64,000 nt of DNA, from assembly GCA_046155605.1 (NCBI GenBank), contig JBJXFQ010000019.1:62001-126000 (forward strand), written 5' to 3'. Source of the DNA: JAEUIZ01 sp046155605. GTDB taxonomy: Bacteria > Planctomycetota > Phycisphaerae > Phycisphaerales > UBA1924. The notes beneath the pieces are model-generated. The model was not told where the DNA came from. It did no database searches and saw only the letters and a list, made by a program, of their open reading frames with translations. A program made the position numbers and the translations under genes. Positions 1-8,403 of the stretch are shown here, piece after piece (position 1 is the first letter of the stretch; every line of letters begins with the position of its first letter).

Positions 1-1
1 G

Positions 2-1120
2 GGGGCACCGCCGGCGGCGGGCGAGCGGGTGACGCTCCTGATCTCACCGCTGCTCTTCGACCCGGCCAAGCGAGAGGGACGCGTGGTCTTTGCGCCGGAC
101 GATGCGTTTTTCGGCCCGGCGGTGCTGGCGGCGATCTCGCGCGGGGCGGAGCGGGGCTGCAGCGGCGCGCCGATCGTGGACGGGGAGGGGCGAGTGGTGG
201 GGATGGTCCGCTCGACGGGCTCGGGGCGAGTCATGGCCACCGTCGCGTCGCTGATCGCGGAGGCGAACAAGCCCGAGGGGCGCGGTCCGGCGATGGCGGA
301 GTGGACGCGTCGCCCGGAGACCGATGCCGGGGTGGCGATCCACCTCACCACCGTTGCGATGTTCGCCTCGTCGGGCGATCTGCCGGCGCGGATCGCGAAG
401 CTGGAGGAGGCGACCCGGAAGGCCCCGACAATCTGGACGGCGTGGAGCATGCTGGGGCGGCTGCGGCACGAATCGGGTGATAAAGAGGGCGCGATCGCGG
501 CGTTTCGTTCCGCCGCCGAGCATGCCCCGATCGCCGATGACGCCATGACCTTGGCCTCGCTCCTGGAGGTGGCGGGGAAGAAGGAGGAGGCGGACGAGGT
601 GCGGAGGCGCGCGGTGGAGCGCGACCCCGAGGGCGCGGCGTACGAGCTGCGCAAGCAGGAGGGACTGCGGCTGACGCAGAGGAAGCGCTGGGAGGAAGGC
701 CGCCAGCGTCTGGCAGCGATGGTGGAGGGCGAGCCGGAAAACTTTCCGGTGCAGCTGGCCTACGCGGAGTGCCTGGATCAGCTTGACATGCACAAGCAGT
801 CCATCCCGTATTTTGCGCGGGCGCTGGCGCTGGAACCCCGATCGCCCCACGCCCGAATCAAGTATGGACGCGCGCTGATGGAAATGGGGCGACTCGACGA
901 TGCCGAGCACGAGTTCCGCATGGCGCTCTCGATCGACCCCAACGAGGCAGAGGCAATGGTGGAGCTGGGGGCGGTGCATCTGAACCGGGGGCGCGCGGAC
1001 CTGGCGGAGAGCGTGCTACCGCGGCTGATGCAGCTCGACAGGCCGAAGGCGGAGTGGCTGATGGAGCGGATCCGCGCGGTGAAGTTCAGGAAGAAGAGCC
1101 CCGGACCCGAGGGGGGCTGA
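2..1120 (+). CDS. Trypsin-like protease/TPR protein, C-terminal part (5' end outside window)
   Basis: The reading frame is open to the left edge, so the N-terminus is missing. The first visible 80 or so residues resemble the end of a trypsin-fold serine protease: GCSGAPIVDGEGRVVGMV fits the G-x-S-G-x-P nucleophile motif followed by the usual V-G-hydrophobic strand. From about residue 110 to 340 there are TPR-like helical pairs (for example AWSMLGRLRHESGDKEGAIAAF and ARIKYGRALMEMGRLDDAEHEF), ending in a basic tail. Protease-TPR fusions are common in planctomycetes and suggest protein-interaction-guided proteolysis or a degenerate scaffold. The His and Asp of the triad would lie upstream, so activity cannot be judged. 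It converges on putA with only 9 bp between the two stops. Confidence 0.6.
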   Translation, partial: GAPPAAGERVTLLISPLLFDPAKREGRVVFAPDDAFFGPAVLAAISRGAERGCSGAPIVDGEGRVVGMVRSTGSGRVMATVASLIAEANKPEGRGPAMAEWTRRPETDAGVAIHLTTVAMFASSGDLPARIAKLEEATRKAPTIWTAWSMLGRLRHESGDKEGAIAAFRSAAEHAPIADDAMTLASLLEVAGKKEEADEVRRRAVERDPEGAAYELRKQEGLRLTQRKRWEEGRQRLAAMVEGEPENFPVQLAYAECLDQLDMHKQSIPYFARALALEPRSPHARIKYGRALMEMGRLDDAEHEFRMALSIDPNEAEAMVELGAVHLNRGRADLAESVLPRLMQLDRPKAEWLMERIRAVKFRKKSPGPEGG

Positions 1121-1129
1121 GGTTCGGCC

Positions 1130-4100
1130 TTACAACTCCGGCGCGAACCCACGCCGCAGGGTGTTCTCGCAACTCGCGCGTGGCTCGACGAACTGGAGCA
1201 GGTAGTCAACCCCGCCGGCCTTGGAGCCGACGCCGGACATGCCGAAGCCGCCGAAGGGCTGGCGAGCGACGAGGGCGCCGGTGATGCCGCGGTTGAGGTA
1301 GAGATTGCCGACGCGGAACTCGCGCTTGGCCTGTTCGAGGTGCGAGGGCTTGCGGCTGAAGACCCCGCCCGTCAACTTATACATCGAGCCGTTGGCGATC
1401 TCGAGCGCCGCCTCAAACGTCGGCGCGTGCATGACGGCGACGACGGGGCCGAAGACCTCCTCGCGGGCGAGCGTGTGGTGTGGCAGCACGCGGGAGAAGA
1501 TCGTGGGAGGGACGAAAGAGAGGGACGAAGGGACTGAGGGACGAAGCGACGAAGCGGGAGGAAGCGGCATCGAGAGTTCGAGCGTGCAGCCCTCGGCCTT
1601 TGCCCGCTCGATCATCCCGTTGATCTTTGCCGCGGCCTCGGCGTCGATGACGGGGCCGACGTCTGTGCCGGGCTCGGCGGGGTCGCCGATCGTCAGCGCC
1701 TTGGTCGACTCGACGAATCGGCGGAGGAAGGTTCGGCTGGCCGTGCCGTCGGGGCCGTCGGGATCGACGACGATGACGCGCGAGCAGGCGGAGCACTTCT
1801 GCCCCTGGAATCCGAACGCGGAGTGGCGGATGCCGAGCACGGCCTCGTCGAGATCGGCGGAGGTGTCGACGATGACGGCGTTCTTGCCGCCCATCTCGCA
1901 GATGACCTTTTTGACGTGCGTGGGTGGGGAATACACAGAGTTCGCCGAGCCGGACGCGGAGGGCGCTGAGAAGGGAGAGGGTGGAGCCGACGCGTGGAGG
2001 ATGTCGAGGCCGACGTGCATCGAGCCGGTGAAGGCGATGACGGCAACGCGCGGATCGCGCACGAGCGCGGCACCGGTGGTCTCGCCGGGCGCGGGGCAGA
2101 ACTGAAGCAGGGACGAAGTGATGAAGGGACGGAGGGACGGCGTGTCGGAGAAGGTCTCGGCAAGAGCCTGGCGCAGGATGTCGGCCATGATCGAGGCGAT
2201 GCCGGGCGTCTGCTCGGCGGGCTTGACGATCACGGTGTTCCCGGTCACGAGCGCCGCGACAGTCATGCCCGTGCAGATCGCGAGCGGGAAGTTCCAGGGG
2301 CTGATGACGACGGCGACGCCCCGGGGCTGGTACCAGGTCTCGTCGAGTTCGCCGATGAAGCGGCCGACGCGGTTGCGATCGAAGAGCGGGGTGGCCATGC
2401 GGGCGTAGTACTCGCAGAAGTCGATGGCCTCGCAGACGTCGGCGTCGGCCTCGCGCCAGGTCTTGCCGGACTCCTTGATCATCACGCCGGCGAGCCCGTC
2501 GCGCTGCTGGCGCATGAGGGCCGCGGCGCGGACGAGCACGGCGGCACGCTGACGCGGATCGGCGTCGCGCCAGACGGGAAAGGCGGCAGCGGCGCGCGAG
2601 ACCATCTCCTTGGCCTGCTCGGGCGTGCGGTCGTTGGCGACGCGCGGCACGGTCGAGCGCGCGACCGCATTCGCGAAGGCCGCACGCTGGGCGGGGTCGG
2701 CGAAGTCGCGGAAGGACTCGTTGAAGAACGGGCGTGAGTCGCCGAGGCCGGGGACTGCCGGGGAGAGGTTGTGGCGCTCGGGGGGCGTTTGAGCAAGCGA
2801 CGAAGCGGGCAAGAGGGCAGGTGATGTCGAAGCGGCGCTGATCGGCGCAGCCGGCGGGGCAAGGAGCGCCGCGGGATCGGCGTTATCGAGGAAGCCGGCC
2901 TTGAGCCACGATTCGTTACTCGTGTTTTCGAGGAGGCGGCGAACGAGGTACGCCATGCCGGGGATCATCTCGCCCACGGGCACATATTCGCGGACGCGGA
3001 GGCCCATCTCGCTGGCGGCGTGCTTGAGTTGGTCGGCCATGCCGTGCAGCATCTGGAGTTCGACCGCGGAGGGCGGCAGGCCGTGAGCCTCGGCGGCGGC
3101 GAGGGCGGCGGCGATCGAGCGGGCGTTGTGCGAACCCAGAGCGAGTTTCAATCCCCCAGCGACGGAGCGACGGGGCGACGAAGCAACGGAGGGAGAAGCA
3201 TCGGTCTTCGGCGTCGAATCAAGGATGATCCTCGCCATCTGCTCGAAGCACGCGTCGGTCTCCCACTTTTTCCCCCACACAGGGCACGGCCAGCCCATCT
3301 GCTCCGCCTTGATCGTTTCGTAATCCCAGTACGCGCCCTTGACGAGCCGCACGGTGACGAGGCGGCCCTTGGACCTGGCCCATTCCGCGAGGCGGCGCGC
3401 GTCCTCCGGGCCGGAGCGCAGGTAGGCCTGCATCGCGAGGCCGGCCTCGAAGTCGATGCGCTCGCAGCATCGCTTGAACAACTCGATGTTGAGGTCCTTG
3501 AGCGCGAACTGCTCCATGTCGAAGTTGATGAGGACGCCCTTGTCGCGGGCCGTTTCGAGGATCGGCTCGAGGCGCGGGAGGATTCCCCGGATCGAGCCTT
3601 CGGGATCGATGGCGTCGAAGCGGGCCGAGAGCGACGAGACCTTGATCGAGACGTTCACGCGTGGGATTGGGCCGAGATGATCCGACTCCAGCCTTTCGTT
3701 GCGCGCCCACGACGCCACCTGCCCCGGCAGGTTGCTCACCAGGTCAAGGTACTTCCGCTGGTAGTCGTCGGCCTCGGCCTCGGAGACGCAGGCCTCGCCG
3801 AGCAGGTCGACGGAGAAGGCGATCCCGTCTTTCCAGAGGTCACGCAGGCCGGGGAGCGCCGAGGCCGCGTCGGTGCCGGCGATGAACTTCTCCGCCATCC
3901 CGCGGATCTGCTTCGAGATCGTCGCGGCCGCCAGCCCCTTGGCGATCCCGCCCATTTTGAGCCCGAAATCAAGCCCCGGCGGCAACTTCACGCCCGGCTG
4001 CGTCAGGTAGTCCACCAGGTGATCGTGTACGGCCTCGGGCGTCGTCAGCGTCGGGAACGCGTCCACGAAGCGGAACAACTGCACCTTGAACTGCTGGTCG

Positions 4101-4381
4101 CGCATCGACCAGTCCATCAACTTGTCCGAGTAGAACCGGGCCGAGAGCAGGCCGACTTTGTGGCCGCGGGCGCGCTGGAGCAGGTCGAGGCCCAAAGCGC
4201 GGATGCGCGGCTCGCCTCCCGCTTGTGCCCCTCCAGCACCTCCGCCGATGCCGTCAAATCCGCCGCCCGATCCGACTGCCTCGCCGCCTCCTCCGCCCGG
4301 CGAAGTGCCGAACGAATCGACCCGAACAGGAGCGGCGGATGGCGGGGCGGGATTGGTCGGCTTGCGACGGAATAGCGGCAT
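1130..4381 (-). CDS. putA: Bifunctional proline dehydrogenase / delta-1-pyrroline-5-carboxylate dehydrogenase
   Basis: Oxidises proline to glutamate in two steps. The N-terminal half (about residues 60-420) is a FAD proline dehydrogenase barrel, with VNVSIKVSSL, INFDMEQF, VRLVKGAYWDYE and GSHNARSIA. The C-terminal half (about 560-1060) is an aldehyde dehydrogenase, with SPWNFPLAI, NTVIVKPAEQTP, AFTGS, EMGGKNAVIVD, the catalytic Cys in GQKCSACSR, EEVFGPVV and QPFGGFGMSG. I start at 4381 (MPLFRRKPTN); the upstream in-frame start at 4426 lies inside a palindromic repeat. At about 1083 residues it is longer than typical two-domain PutA, partly because of Ser/Pro/Ala-rich inserts in four surface-loop positions. 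There is no N-terminal DNA-binding domain, so it is not expected to be a PutA repressor. It stands alone, convergent with the TPR gene. Confidence 0.95.
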   Translation of the reverse strand: MPLFRRKPTNPAPPSAAPVRVDSFGTSPGGGGGEAVGSGGGFDGIGGGAGGAQAGGEPRIRALGLDLLQRARGHKVGLLSARFYSDKLMDWSMRDQQFKVQLFRFVDAFPTLTTPEAVHDHLVDYLTQPGVKLPPGLDFGLKMGGIAKGLAAATISKQIRGMAEKFIAGTDAASALPGLRDLWKDGIAFSVDLLGEACVSEAEADDYQRKYLDLVSNLPGQVASWARNERLESDHLGPIPRVNVSIKVSSLSARFDAIDPEGSIRGILPRLEPILETARDKGVLINFDMEQFALKDLNIELFKRCCERIDFEAGLAMQAYLRSGPEDARRLAEWARSKGRLVTVRLVKGAYWDYETIKAEQMGWPCPVWGKKWETDACFEQMARIILDSTPKTDASPSVASSPRRSVAGGLKLALGSHNARSIAAALAAAEAHGLPPSAVELQMLHGMADQLKHAASEMGLRVREYVPVGEMIPGMAYLVRRLLENTSNESWLKAGFLDNADPAALLAPPAAPISAASTSPALLPASSLAQTPPERHNLSPAVPGLGDSRPFFNESFRDFADPAQRAAFANAVARSTVPRVANDRTPEQAKEMVSRAAAAFPVWRDADPRQRAAVLVRAAALMRQQRDGLAGVMIKESGKTWREADADVCEAIDFCEYYARMATPLFDRNRVGRFIGELDETWYQPRGVAVVISPWNFPLAICTGMTVAALVTGNTVIVKPAEQTPGIASIMADILRQALAETFSDTPSLRPFITSSLLQFCPAPGETTGAALVRDPRVAVIAFTGSMHVGLDILHASAPPSPFSAPSASGSANSVYSPPTHVKKVICEMGGKNAVIVDTSADLDEAVLGIRHSAFGFQGQKCSACSRVIVVDPDGPDGTASRTFLRRFVESTKALTIGDPAEPGTDVGPVIDAEAAAKINGMIERAKAEGCTLELSMPLPPASSLRPSVPSSLSFVPPTIFSRVLPHHTLAREEVFGPVVAVMHAPTFEAALEIANGSMYKLTGGVFSRKPSHLEQAKREFRVGNLYLNRGITGALVARQPFGGFGMSGVGSKAGGVDYLLQFVEPRASCENTLRRGFAPEL

Positions 4382-4423
4382 GGGCGAGTGTAGAAGGTCT
4401 CTCGTGGCATCGGCCTTTGGTGG

Positions 4424-4642
4424 CACCGGTCTCCAGACCGGTGGTTACCGCGTTCTACACCTTCGGGCCTTTGGTGGCACCGGTCTCCAGACCGGTGGCT
4501 ACCGCGTTCTACACCTCCTCTGCCTTTCTGCTTCGCTCGCTTCCTTTCCTCAGTGGCACAGGCGTCCCGTCTGTGCTGCTTTCGCTTCAGCTTGGTGGTC
4601 CCGGCTTCTTCCGCTTTGGTGGCACAGGCGTCCCGCCTGTGC
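4424..4642. repeat. Four palindromic REP-like hairpin units
   Basis: Two units carry ACCGGTCT-CC-AGACCGGT (4425-4442 and 4479-4496) inside a direct repeat of about 54 bp. Two carry GCACAGGCG-TCC-CGCCTGTGC (4556-4576 with one G-T pair, 4622-4642 perfect). All four are preceded by a TGGCAC or GTGGCAC sequence, so they look like two variants of one dispersed family. Such units are frequent in planctomycete intergenic DNA and give spurious peptides such as GTGVPPVL when translated. They lie just upstream of putA and could act as transcript-end hairpins or mobile REP-type units; the function is unknown. Confidence 0.85.
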
Positions 4643-4849
4643 TGTTCCCCCGGCGACCGGCTATTCGGGCCGGCGCGTTATCAAACCCTTGGTTTATTCG
4701 GCATCAATTGCGCCGGTGCCGACGCTTTCATGAGCCCGAATCCGTGAGCCTGAACTCCGAAACCCGAGTTGGCCGTCCCGATGCCCGCTTCCTCGCCAGC
4801 AAACGCGGTTCGACGCCCTCGACGCGCAAGATACGGCAACAAAACCGTC

Positions 4850-5101
4850 CCGATTTGTCCTTGCGCCGAACCAATTTGTCGTTGCGCCGAACGCTTTTCC
4901 TCTTGCGCCGAACCGATTTGTCGTAATGCACCTCCGAATCGCCGTGATTCACCTCCGAATCGCCGTGATTCACCTCCGAATCACGACCGCGCGGAACCGA
5001 TTTGCCATCGCGCCGGACCGATTCTCTCCTGCGGGGAGCCATTCCGCTCTCGCGTCGGACCGACTTGCCTCCGTACGGGTCCGATCTGCCGTCGCGCCGA
5101 T
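4850..5101. repeat. Degenerate tandem array, 12 x 21 bp
   Basis: Exactly twelve consecutive 21-bp units run from 4850 to 5101. Most begin CCGAT or CCGAA; units 5 and 6 (4934-4954 and 4955-4975) are identical, the others diverge strongly. Because 21 is divisible by three, several frames stay open through the array. Read on the minus strand it encodes heptads of the type KSVRRND and DSEVNHG; read on the plus strand it gives an artificial N-terminal extension to the gene at 5220. I see no convincing start or stop that would make it a gene of its own. The flanks 4643-4849 and 5102-5219 show no recognisable gene. Confidence 0.85.
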
Positions 5102-5219
5102 GGGAGTTTCCGTGGCGGAGGCTCGGACTCGATCGTCTGCTGGCCGGAGAAAGGGGAAACCCCTTCCTCCGGACCTCCATCCCCCGGCAGTCGCCAAGCG
5201 CCGCCTCGTAGACTTCACC

Positions 5220-6209
5220 ATGGCTAGCCAGACCCCATCGCTGTTCCTGGACGACAACAACGCCAAAGAAGCGCCTGGGAAGGAGGGTGCCATCTTGGAC
5301 GATCCCGGCGTTGACTCGCAGCTGCGCGCGATGTGGTCTAATTTCCAGCCTTACGCTGACGGCAACTTCGTTGCGAGAATGCGGGCATCTGCACGCGGGC
5401 TGCGAGACAATCAGGTGCCTGGCAGTGCAAGAAGCGAAGCCTACTTCCTGTTTCATCGGTGCTGGTGGGAGATGTACGTCGGGTGCGCCCTTTTGGAGCA
5501 GGGCGTGCAACTCGTTCCCCGGGCGCAGTGGGACAACTCTTGGAAGGGCGCCGGGCCCGACCTCATGGCGACGATCGATGGTCTTCGAGTGTGGATCGAG
5601 TGCGTTGCGCCCGGGCCAGGCGATGGGGCGGACGCCGTGCCAGAACTCACGGATGGGCTGCTGGACGACGTCCCGCTGCACCAGATCAGTCTCCGCTTCT
5701 TGAGTGTTATCGAAGGCAAGCGCAAGACGTGGGCGGGGTACATGACCAAGGGAATCGTGAAGGCGCAAGATGGATTCGTGGTCGCCATCAATGCCCACGG
5801 TGTCCCCCTGACATTTCTGTCAGGCAACCGCCCGTTGATTTTGAATTCACTGTACGGATTGGGAGATCAAGCCATTACCTACAACCGGACGACGAAGGAA
5901 TGGTCCGAGCCGTTTCTCAAGCGCCGATTGTTCATCCCCAAGCTCAAGGGGGAGGCCATTGACGCCAACCTCTTCGGGAACGGGAAGGCGGCAGAAGTAA
6001 GTGGGGTGCTCTATTCCACGGTCGATGCGTGGCATCCGAAATCAACTCCGGCCCTCGGCGTACTCTTCGTTCATAACCTGACAGCCGCGGTGCCATTGCC
6101 CGATCGCTGGCTGCCTCAGAGCGTGTCCTACGCCGTGACGGTCAACGGAGCCCGAGGAACAATCGAGAGGTCGGACGTGCAGGCCGCAGTCGCTGCCGCG
6201 CGTCTGTAG
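5220..6209 (+). CDS. Uncharacterised protein, possible PD-(D/E)XK-like fold
   Basis: A 329-residue soluble protein with no family I recognise. Start chosen at ATG 5220 (MASQTPSLFL); the frame is open further upstream only because it runs through the 21-bp tandem array. No clear Shine-Dalgarno precedes it. Around residues 115-140 the string GPDLMATIDGLRVWIECV has the layout of a PD-(D/E)XK nuclease core (PD, a beta strand, then hydrophobic-E-x-K), but the expected lysine is valine, so the fold call is only a suggestion and catalysis would be doubtful. The rest is mixed alpha/beta with no signal peptide or membrane segment. It is followed after 33 bp by a small two-TM protein, which may be co-transcribed. 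Confidence is high that it is a gene, low for function. Confidence 0.6.
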   Translation: MASQTPSLFLDDNNAKEAPGKEGAILDDPGVDSQLRAMWSNFQPYADGNFVARMRASARGLRDNQVPGSARSEAYFLFHRCWWEMYVGCALLEQGVQLVPRAQWDNSWKGAGPDLMATIDGLRVWIECVAPGPGDGADAVPELTDGLLDDVPLHQISLRFLSVIEGKRKTWAGYMTKGIVKAQDGFVVAINAHGVPLTFLSGNRPLILNSLYGLGDQAITYNRTTKEWSEPFLKRRLFIPKLKGEAIDANLFGNGKAAEVSGVLYSTVDAWHPKSTPALGVLFVHNLTAAVPLPDRWLPQSVSYAVTVNGARGTIERSDVQAAVAAARL

Positions 6210-6242
6210 CGTCGAGGCTCTGTATAATGGGAGGACGCTCAA

Positions 6243-6767
6243 GTGCGAATGTCGCGGTTCCGATGGTCGCTGCTGATTGTGGGCCTCGCAGCGGCAGTCA
6301 TTGGCAGTGCGTATTGGCTCTACTATCACCAACAGGTCACTCTGCGCGAACAAGCTCGGGAGCGGATTGCGGATCTAGGGTTCAATGCGTACATGCAGAA
6401 GCAGGGGCTCCGCGCAGACCCGCCTCTGTCTTCTCTAGACTGGGAAAGGTACGAGGAAGAAGCCCGCGACATGGAAGCAGCCGGCTATTACCCGCATGAA
6501 GCCTTCGGCCTTTCCCCCAACCTAAGCGCGCGTCAGAGGCGAGACTGGCTGGCGGTTACGGCATTTCTTGGCATGACCGACAAGTCCTTCAACAAGAGTA
6601 TGTCCACGTTTCGAAAGGCAGGGGAGAGCGCCGACCTCGCACGACGCGTCGCGACTTGGTCGTCGGCGGCAGCCGGACTGCTACTCCTTCCGATTATCTA
6701 CAGGTTCGCAGCATTGGCACTCATCCGTCACTTTCGCGGGCTGGCCGCGGAGGCGAAGCGCGTGTAG
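6243..6767 (+). CDS. Small two-TM protein of unknown function
   Basis: About 174 residues. A first membrane segment spans residues 8-27 (WSLLIVGLAAAVIGSAYWLY) and a second lies near 140-160 (SSAAAGLLLLPIIYRFAALAL). The region between is soluble, charged and predicted to face outside, with a WERYEEEARDMEAAGYYPHE stretch. GTG at 6243 or ATG at 6249 could be the start; the difference is two residues. The gene begins 33 bp after the preceding uncharacterised gene and probably shares its transcript. I recognise no family. It may be a membrane partner of its neighbour, which is inference from spacing only. Confidence 0.5.
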   Translation: MRMSRFRWSLLIVGLAAAVIGSAYWLYYHQQVTLREQARERIADLGFNAYMQKQGLRADPPLSSLDWERYEEEARDMEAAGYYPHEAFGLSPNLSARQRRDWLAVTAFLGMTDKSFNKSMSTFRKAGESADLARRVATWSSAAAGLLLLPIIYRFAALALIRHFRGLAAEAKRV

Positions 6768-6815
6768 GTTTCCCCGGCGGCTGGCGCATCAAATTTGCTC
6801 CGGGAGAGATTCGTG

Positions 6816-6912
6816 CCATCGAAGTCCGATTCGGACTTCGATGGGTTCAACGAGGGCCAGCGAAGCGGGGATGACCGGCATCGAAGTCGGCCCCCCCGTC
6901 CCGACTTCAATG
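6816..6912. repeat. Paired hairpin repeat built on CATCGAAGTC
   Basis: A near-perfect palindrome with 14-bp arms and a 1-base centre occupies 6816-6844 (arm CCATCGAAGTCCGA). A second hairpin uses a related arm CATCGAAGTCGG at 6879-6890, a C-rich loop, and CCGACTTCAATG at 6901-6912 with one mismatch. Both fall in the leader between the two-TM gene and the glycosyltransferase, and in the extra sequence that an over-long glycosyltransferase frame would translate. The shared arm sequence suggests a dispersed repeat unit or a tandem transcription-end/leader structure. Confidence 0.75.
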
Positions 6913-6978
6913 GCACGGCAGGCGAGAGTCGCCGCCCCCGGTGCGACGCACGCAAACCCCCGATACCATGCCCCCCAG

Positions 6979-8361
6979 ATGATGACCCAGTCGCGTCGGC
7001 CAGTCGTCGTTGAGGTACCGGAGTCCAAGGCAGACACCGCGCGCACCGCCGGCGACGCGGCGGCGGCCGCGAAGGAAGGGGGGGCGGGAGGAGGGGGGGC
7101 GGTCGCGGCGTCAGAGATGGCGAGCGGCGAGAGCACAAGCTTGGGCCGCTGCGAAGTCACCTTCGTCATGCCGTGCCTGAATGAGGTCCGCACGCTCGAA
7201 GGCTGCATTCGCGCGGCCCAGCGGTGCATCGCCGAGCACAAGTTGGACGCCGAGGTGGTCATCGGGGACAACGGCTCGACCGACGGCTCGCAGGAACTCG
7301 CCCGCCGGTGCGGGGCGCGGGTCGTCGAGGTGACGGCCAAGGGCTATGGCAGCGCGCTCCGAGGCGCGATCGAGGCCGCACGCGGCCGGTTCATCATCAT
7401 GGCCGATTCCGATCAGAGTTACGACTTCGGCGAGGGGTTCAAGTTCGTCGAGAGGCTGCGCGAGGGGCGGGGGAGCGGCGGGCAGAGCGGCGGCAAGCCC
7501 GTGACCGTCGGCGATGGCGGCTACGACCTCGTGATGGGCTGCCGAATGCCGCGCGGCGGCGGGACGATCGATCCCGGCGCGATGCCGTGGAAGCACCGCT
7601 GGATCGGCAATCCGATCCTGACGAAGATCGGGCAGGTGCTGTATCGCACGCCGATCAACGACTTCCACTGCGGGCTGCGCGGGTTCACCAAGGCCGCGTA
7701 CGAGTCGATGGCCCTGCGGACGACGGGGATGGAGTTCGCGAGCGAGATGGTGATCAAGGCATCGCTGCGAAAGATGCGTGTGGCGGAGGTGCCGATCACG
7801 CTGCACAAGGATGGCCGCGACCGCCCGCCGCACCTGCGTTCGTGGCGTGATGGGTGGCGGCACCTGCGGTTCATGCTGTGCTTGTCACCGCGGTGGACGC
7901 TGCTGATCCCCGGCATTGCGCTGTGCGTGATCGGGGCTGTTCTGGGCGCGGCGGTGTGGATGGGTCCGCTGGCGGTGGCACCGGGCGTGCGTCTGGGGAT
8001 TCACTCGATGGTGGCCGCGAGCCTGATGCTGCTGGTGGGGTTCCAGTTTGTGACCGTTGCCGTAGCGATGCGGATTTTCGCGCTCGAGGAAGAGATCGGC
8101 CCGCCGTCACCGCGGATCACGCGGCTGTTCAACTACTTCACGCTCGAGCGCGGCGTGCTCGTCGGCGCGGGCACCGTCCTCATCGGGCTGGCGCTCATCG
8201 GCATCCCGCTGCTGACCTGGATTCGCTCGAACCTCGGCGAGATCGCCGACCCGACGGAGACGCTGCGGCCCATGGTTGCGGGCGCGACGCTCGTCGCGCT
8301 GGGGGTGCAGGCGGTGCTGATGTCGTTTGTCTACAGCATGATGGGCATCAAGCGCCGCTAG
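6979..8361 (+). CDS. Glycosyltransferase family 2, dolichyl-phosphate mannosyltransferase-like, with C-terminal membrane helices
   Basis: Transfers a sugar from a nucleotide donor, probably to a polyprenyl-phosphate carrier. The GT-A domain covers roughly residues 50-300: FVMPCLNEVRTLEGC, IGDNGSTDGS, the DxD-type IMADSDQSYDF, and NDFHCGLRGF are the hallmarks of DPM1/GtrB-like enzymes. About four membrane segments follow (LLIPGIALCVIGAVLGAAV, SMVAASLMLLVGFQFV and two more). Start chosen at the ATG pair 6979/6982, because the frame further upstream translates the hairpin repeats. The Ala/Gly-rich stretch at residues 15-45 is a flexible leader. With the next two genes it looks like a protein or polymer O-glycosylation set, this enzyme supplying a lipid-linked sugar to the TMTC-like transferase. 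Confidence 0.85.
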   Translation: MMTQSRRPVVVEVPESKADTARTAGDAAAAAKEGGAGGGGAVAASEMASGESTSLGRCEVTFVMPCLNEVRTLEGCIRAAQRCIAEHKLDAEVVIGDNGSTDGSQELARRCGARVVEVTAKGYGSALRGAIEAARGRFIIMADSDQSYDFGEGFKFVERLREGRGSGGQSGGKPVTVGDGGYDLVMGCRMPRGGGTIDPGAMPWKHRWIGNPILTKIGQVLYRTPINDFHCGLRGFTKAAYESMALRTTGMEFASEMVIKASLRKMRVAEVPITLHKDGRDRPPHLRSWRDGWRHLRFMLCLSPRWTLLIPGIALCVIGAVLGAAVWMGPLAVAPGVRLGIHSMVAASLMLLVGFQFVTVAVAMRIFALEEEIGPPSPRITRLFNYFTLERGVLVGAGTVLIGLALIGIPLLTWIRSNLGEIADPTETLRPMVAGATLVALGVQAVLMSFVYSMMGIKRR

Positions 8362-8403
8362 CATCGCCCCCCTCCCCCCCCCGCCCCCACACCGGAGCCC
8401 CGC

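Noticed and set aside
4728..5798. Minus-strand gene with heptad repeats (KSVRRND)
   Set aside because: It would overlap the better-supported plus-strand gene at 5220 by almost 600 bp and has no recognisable domain outside the repeat.
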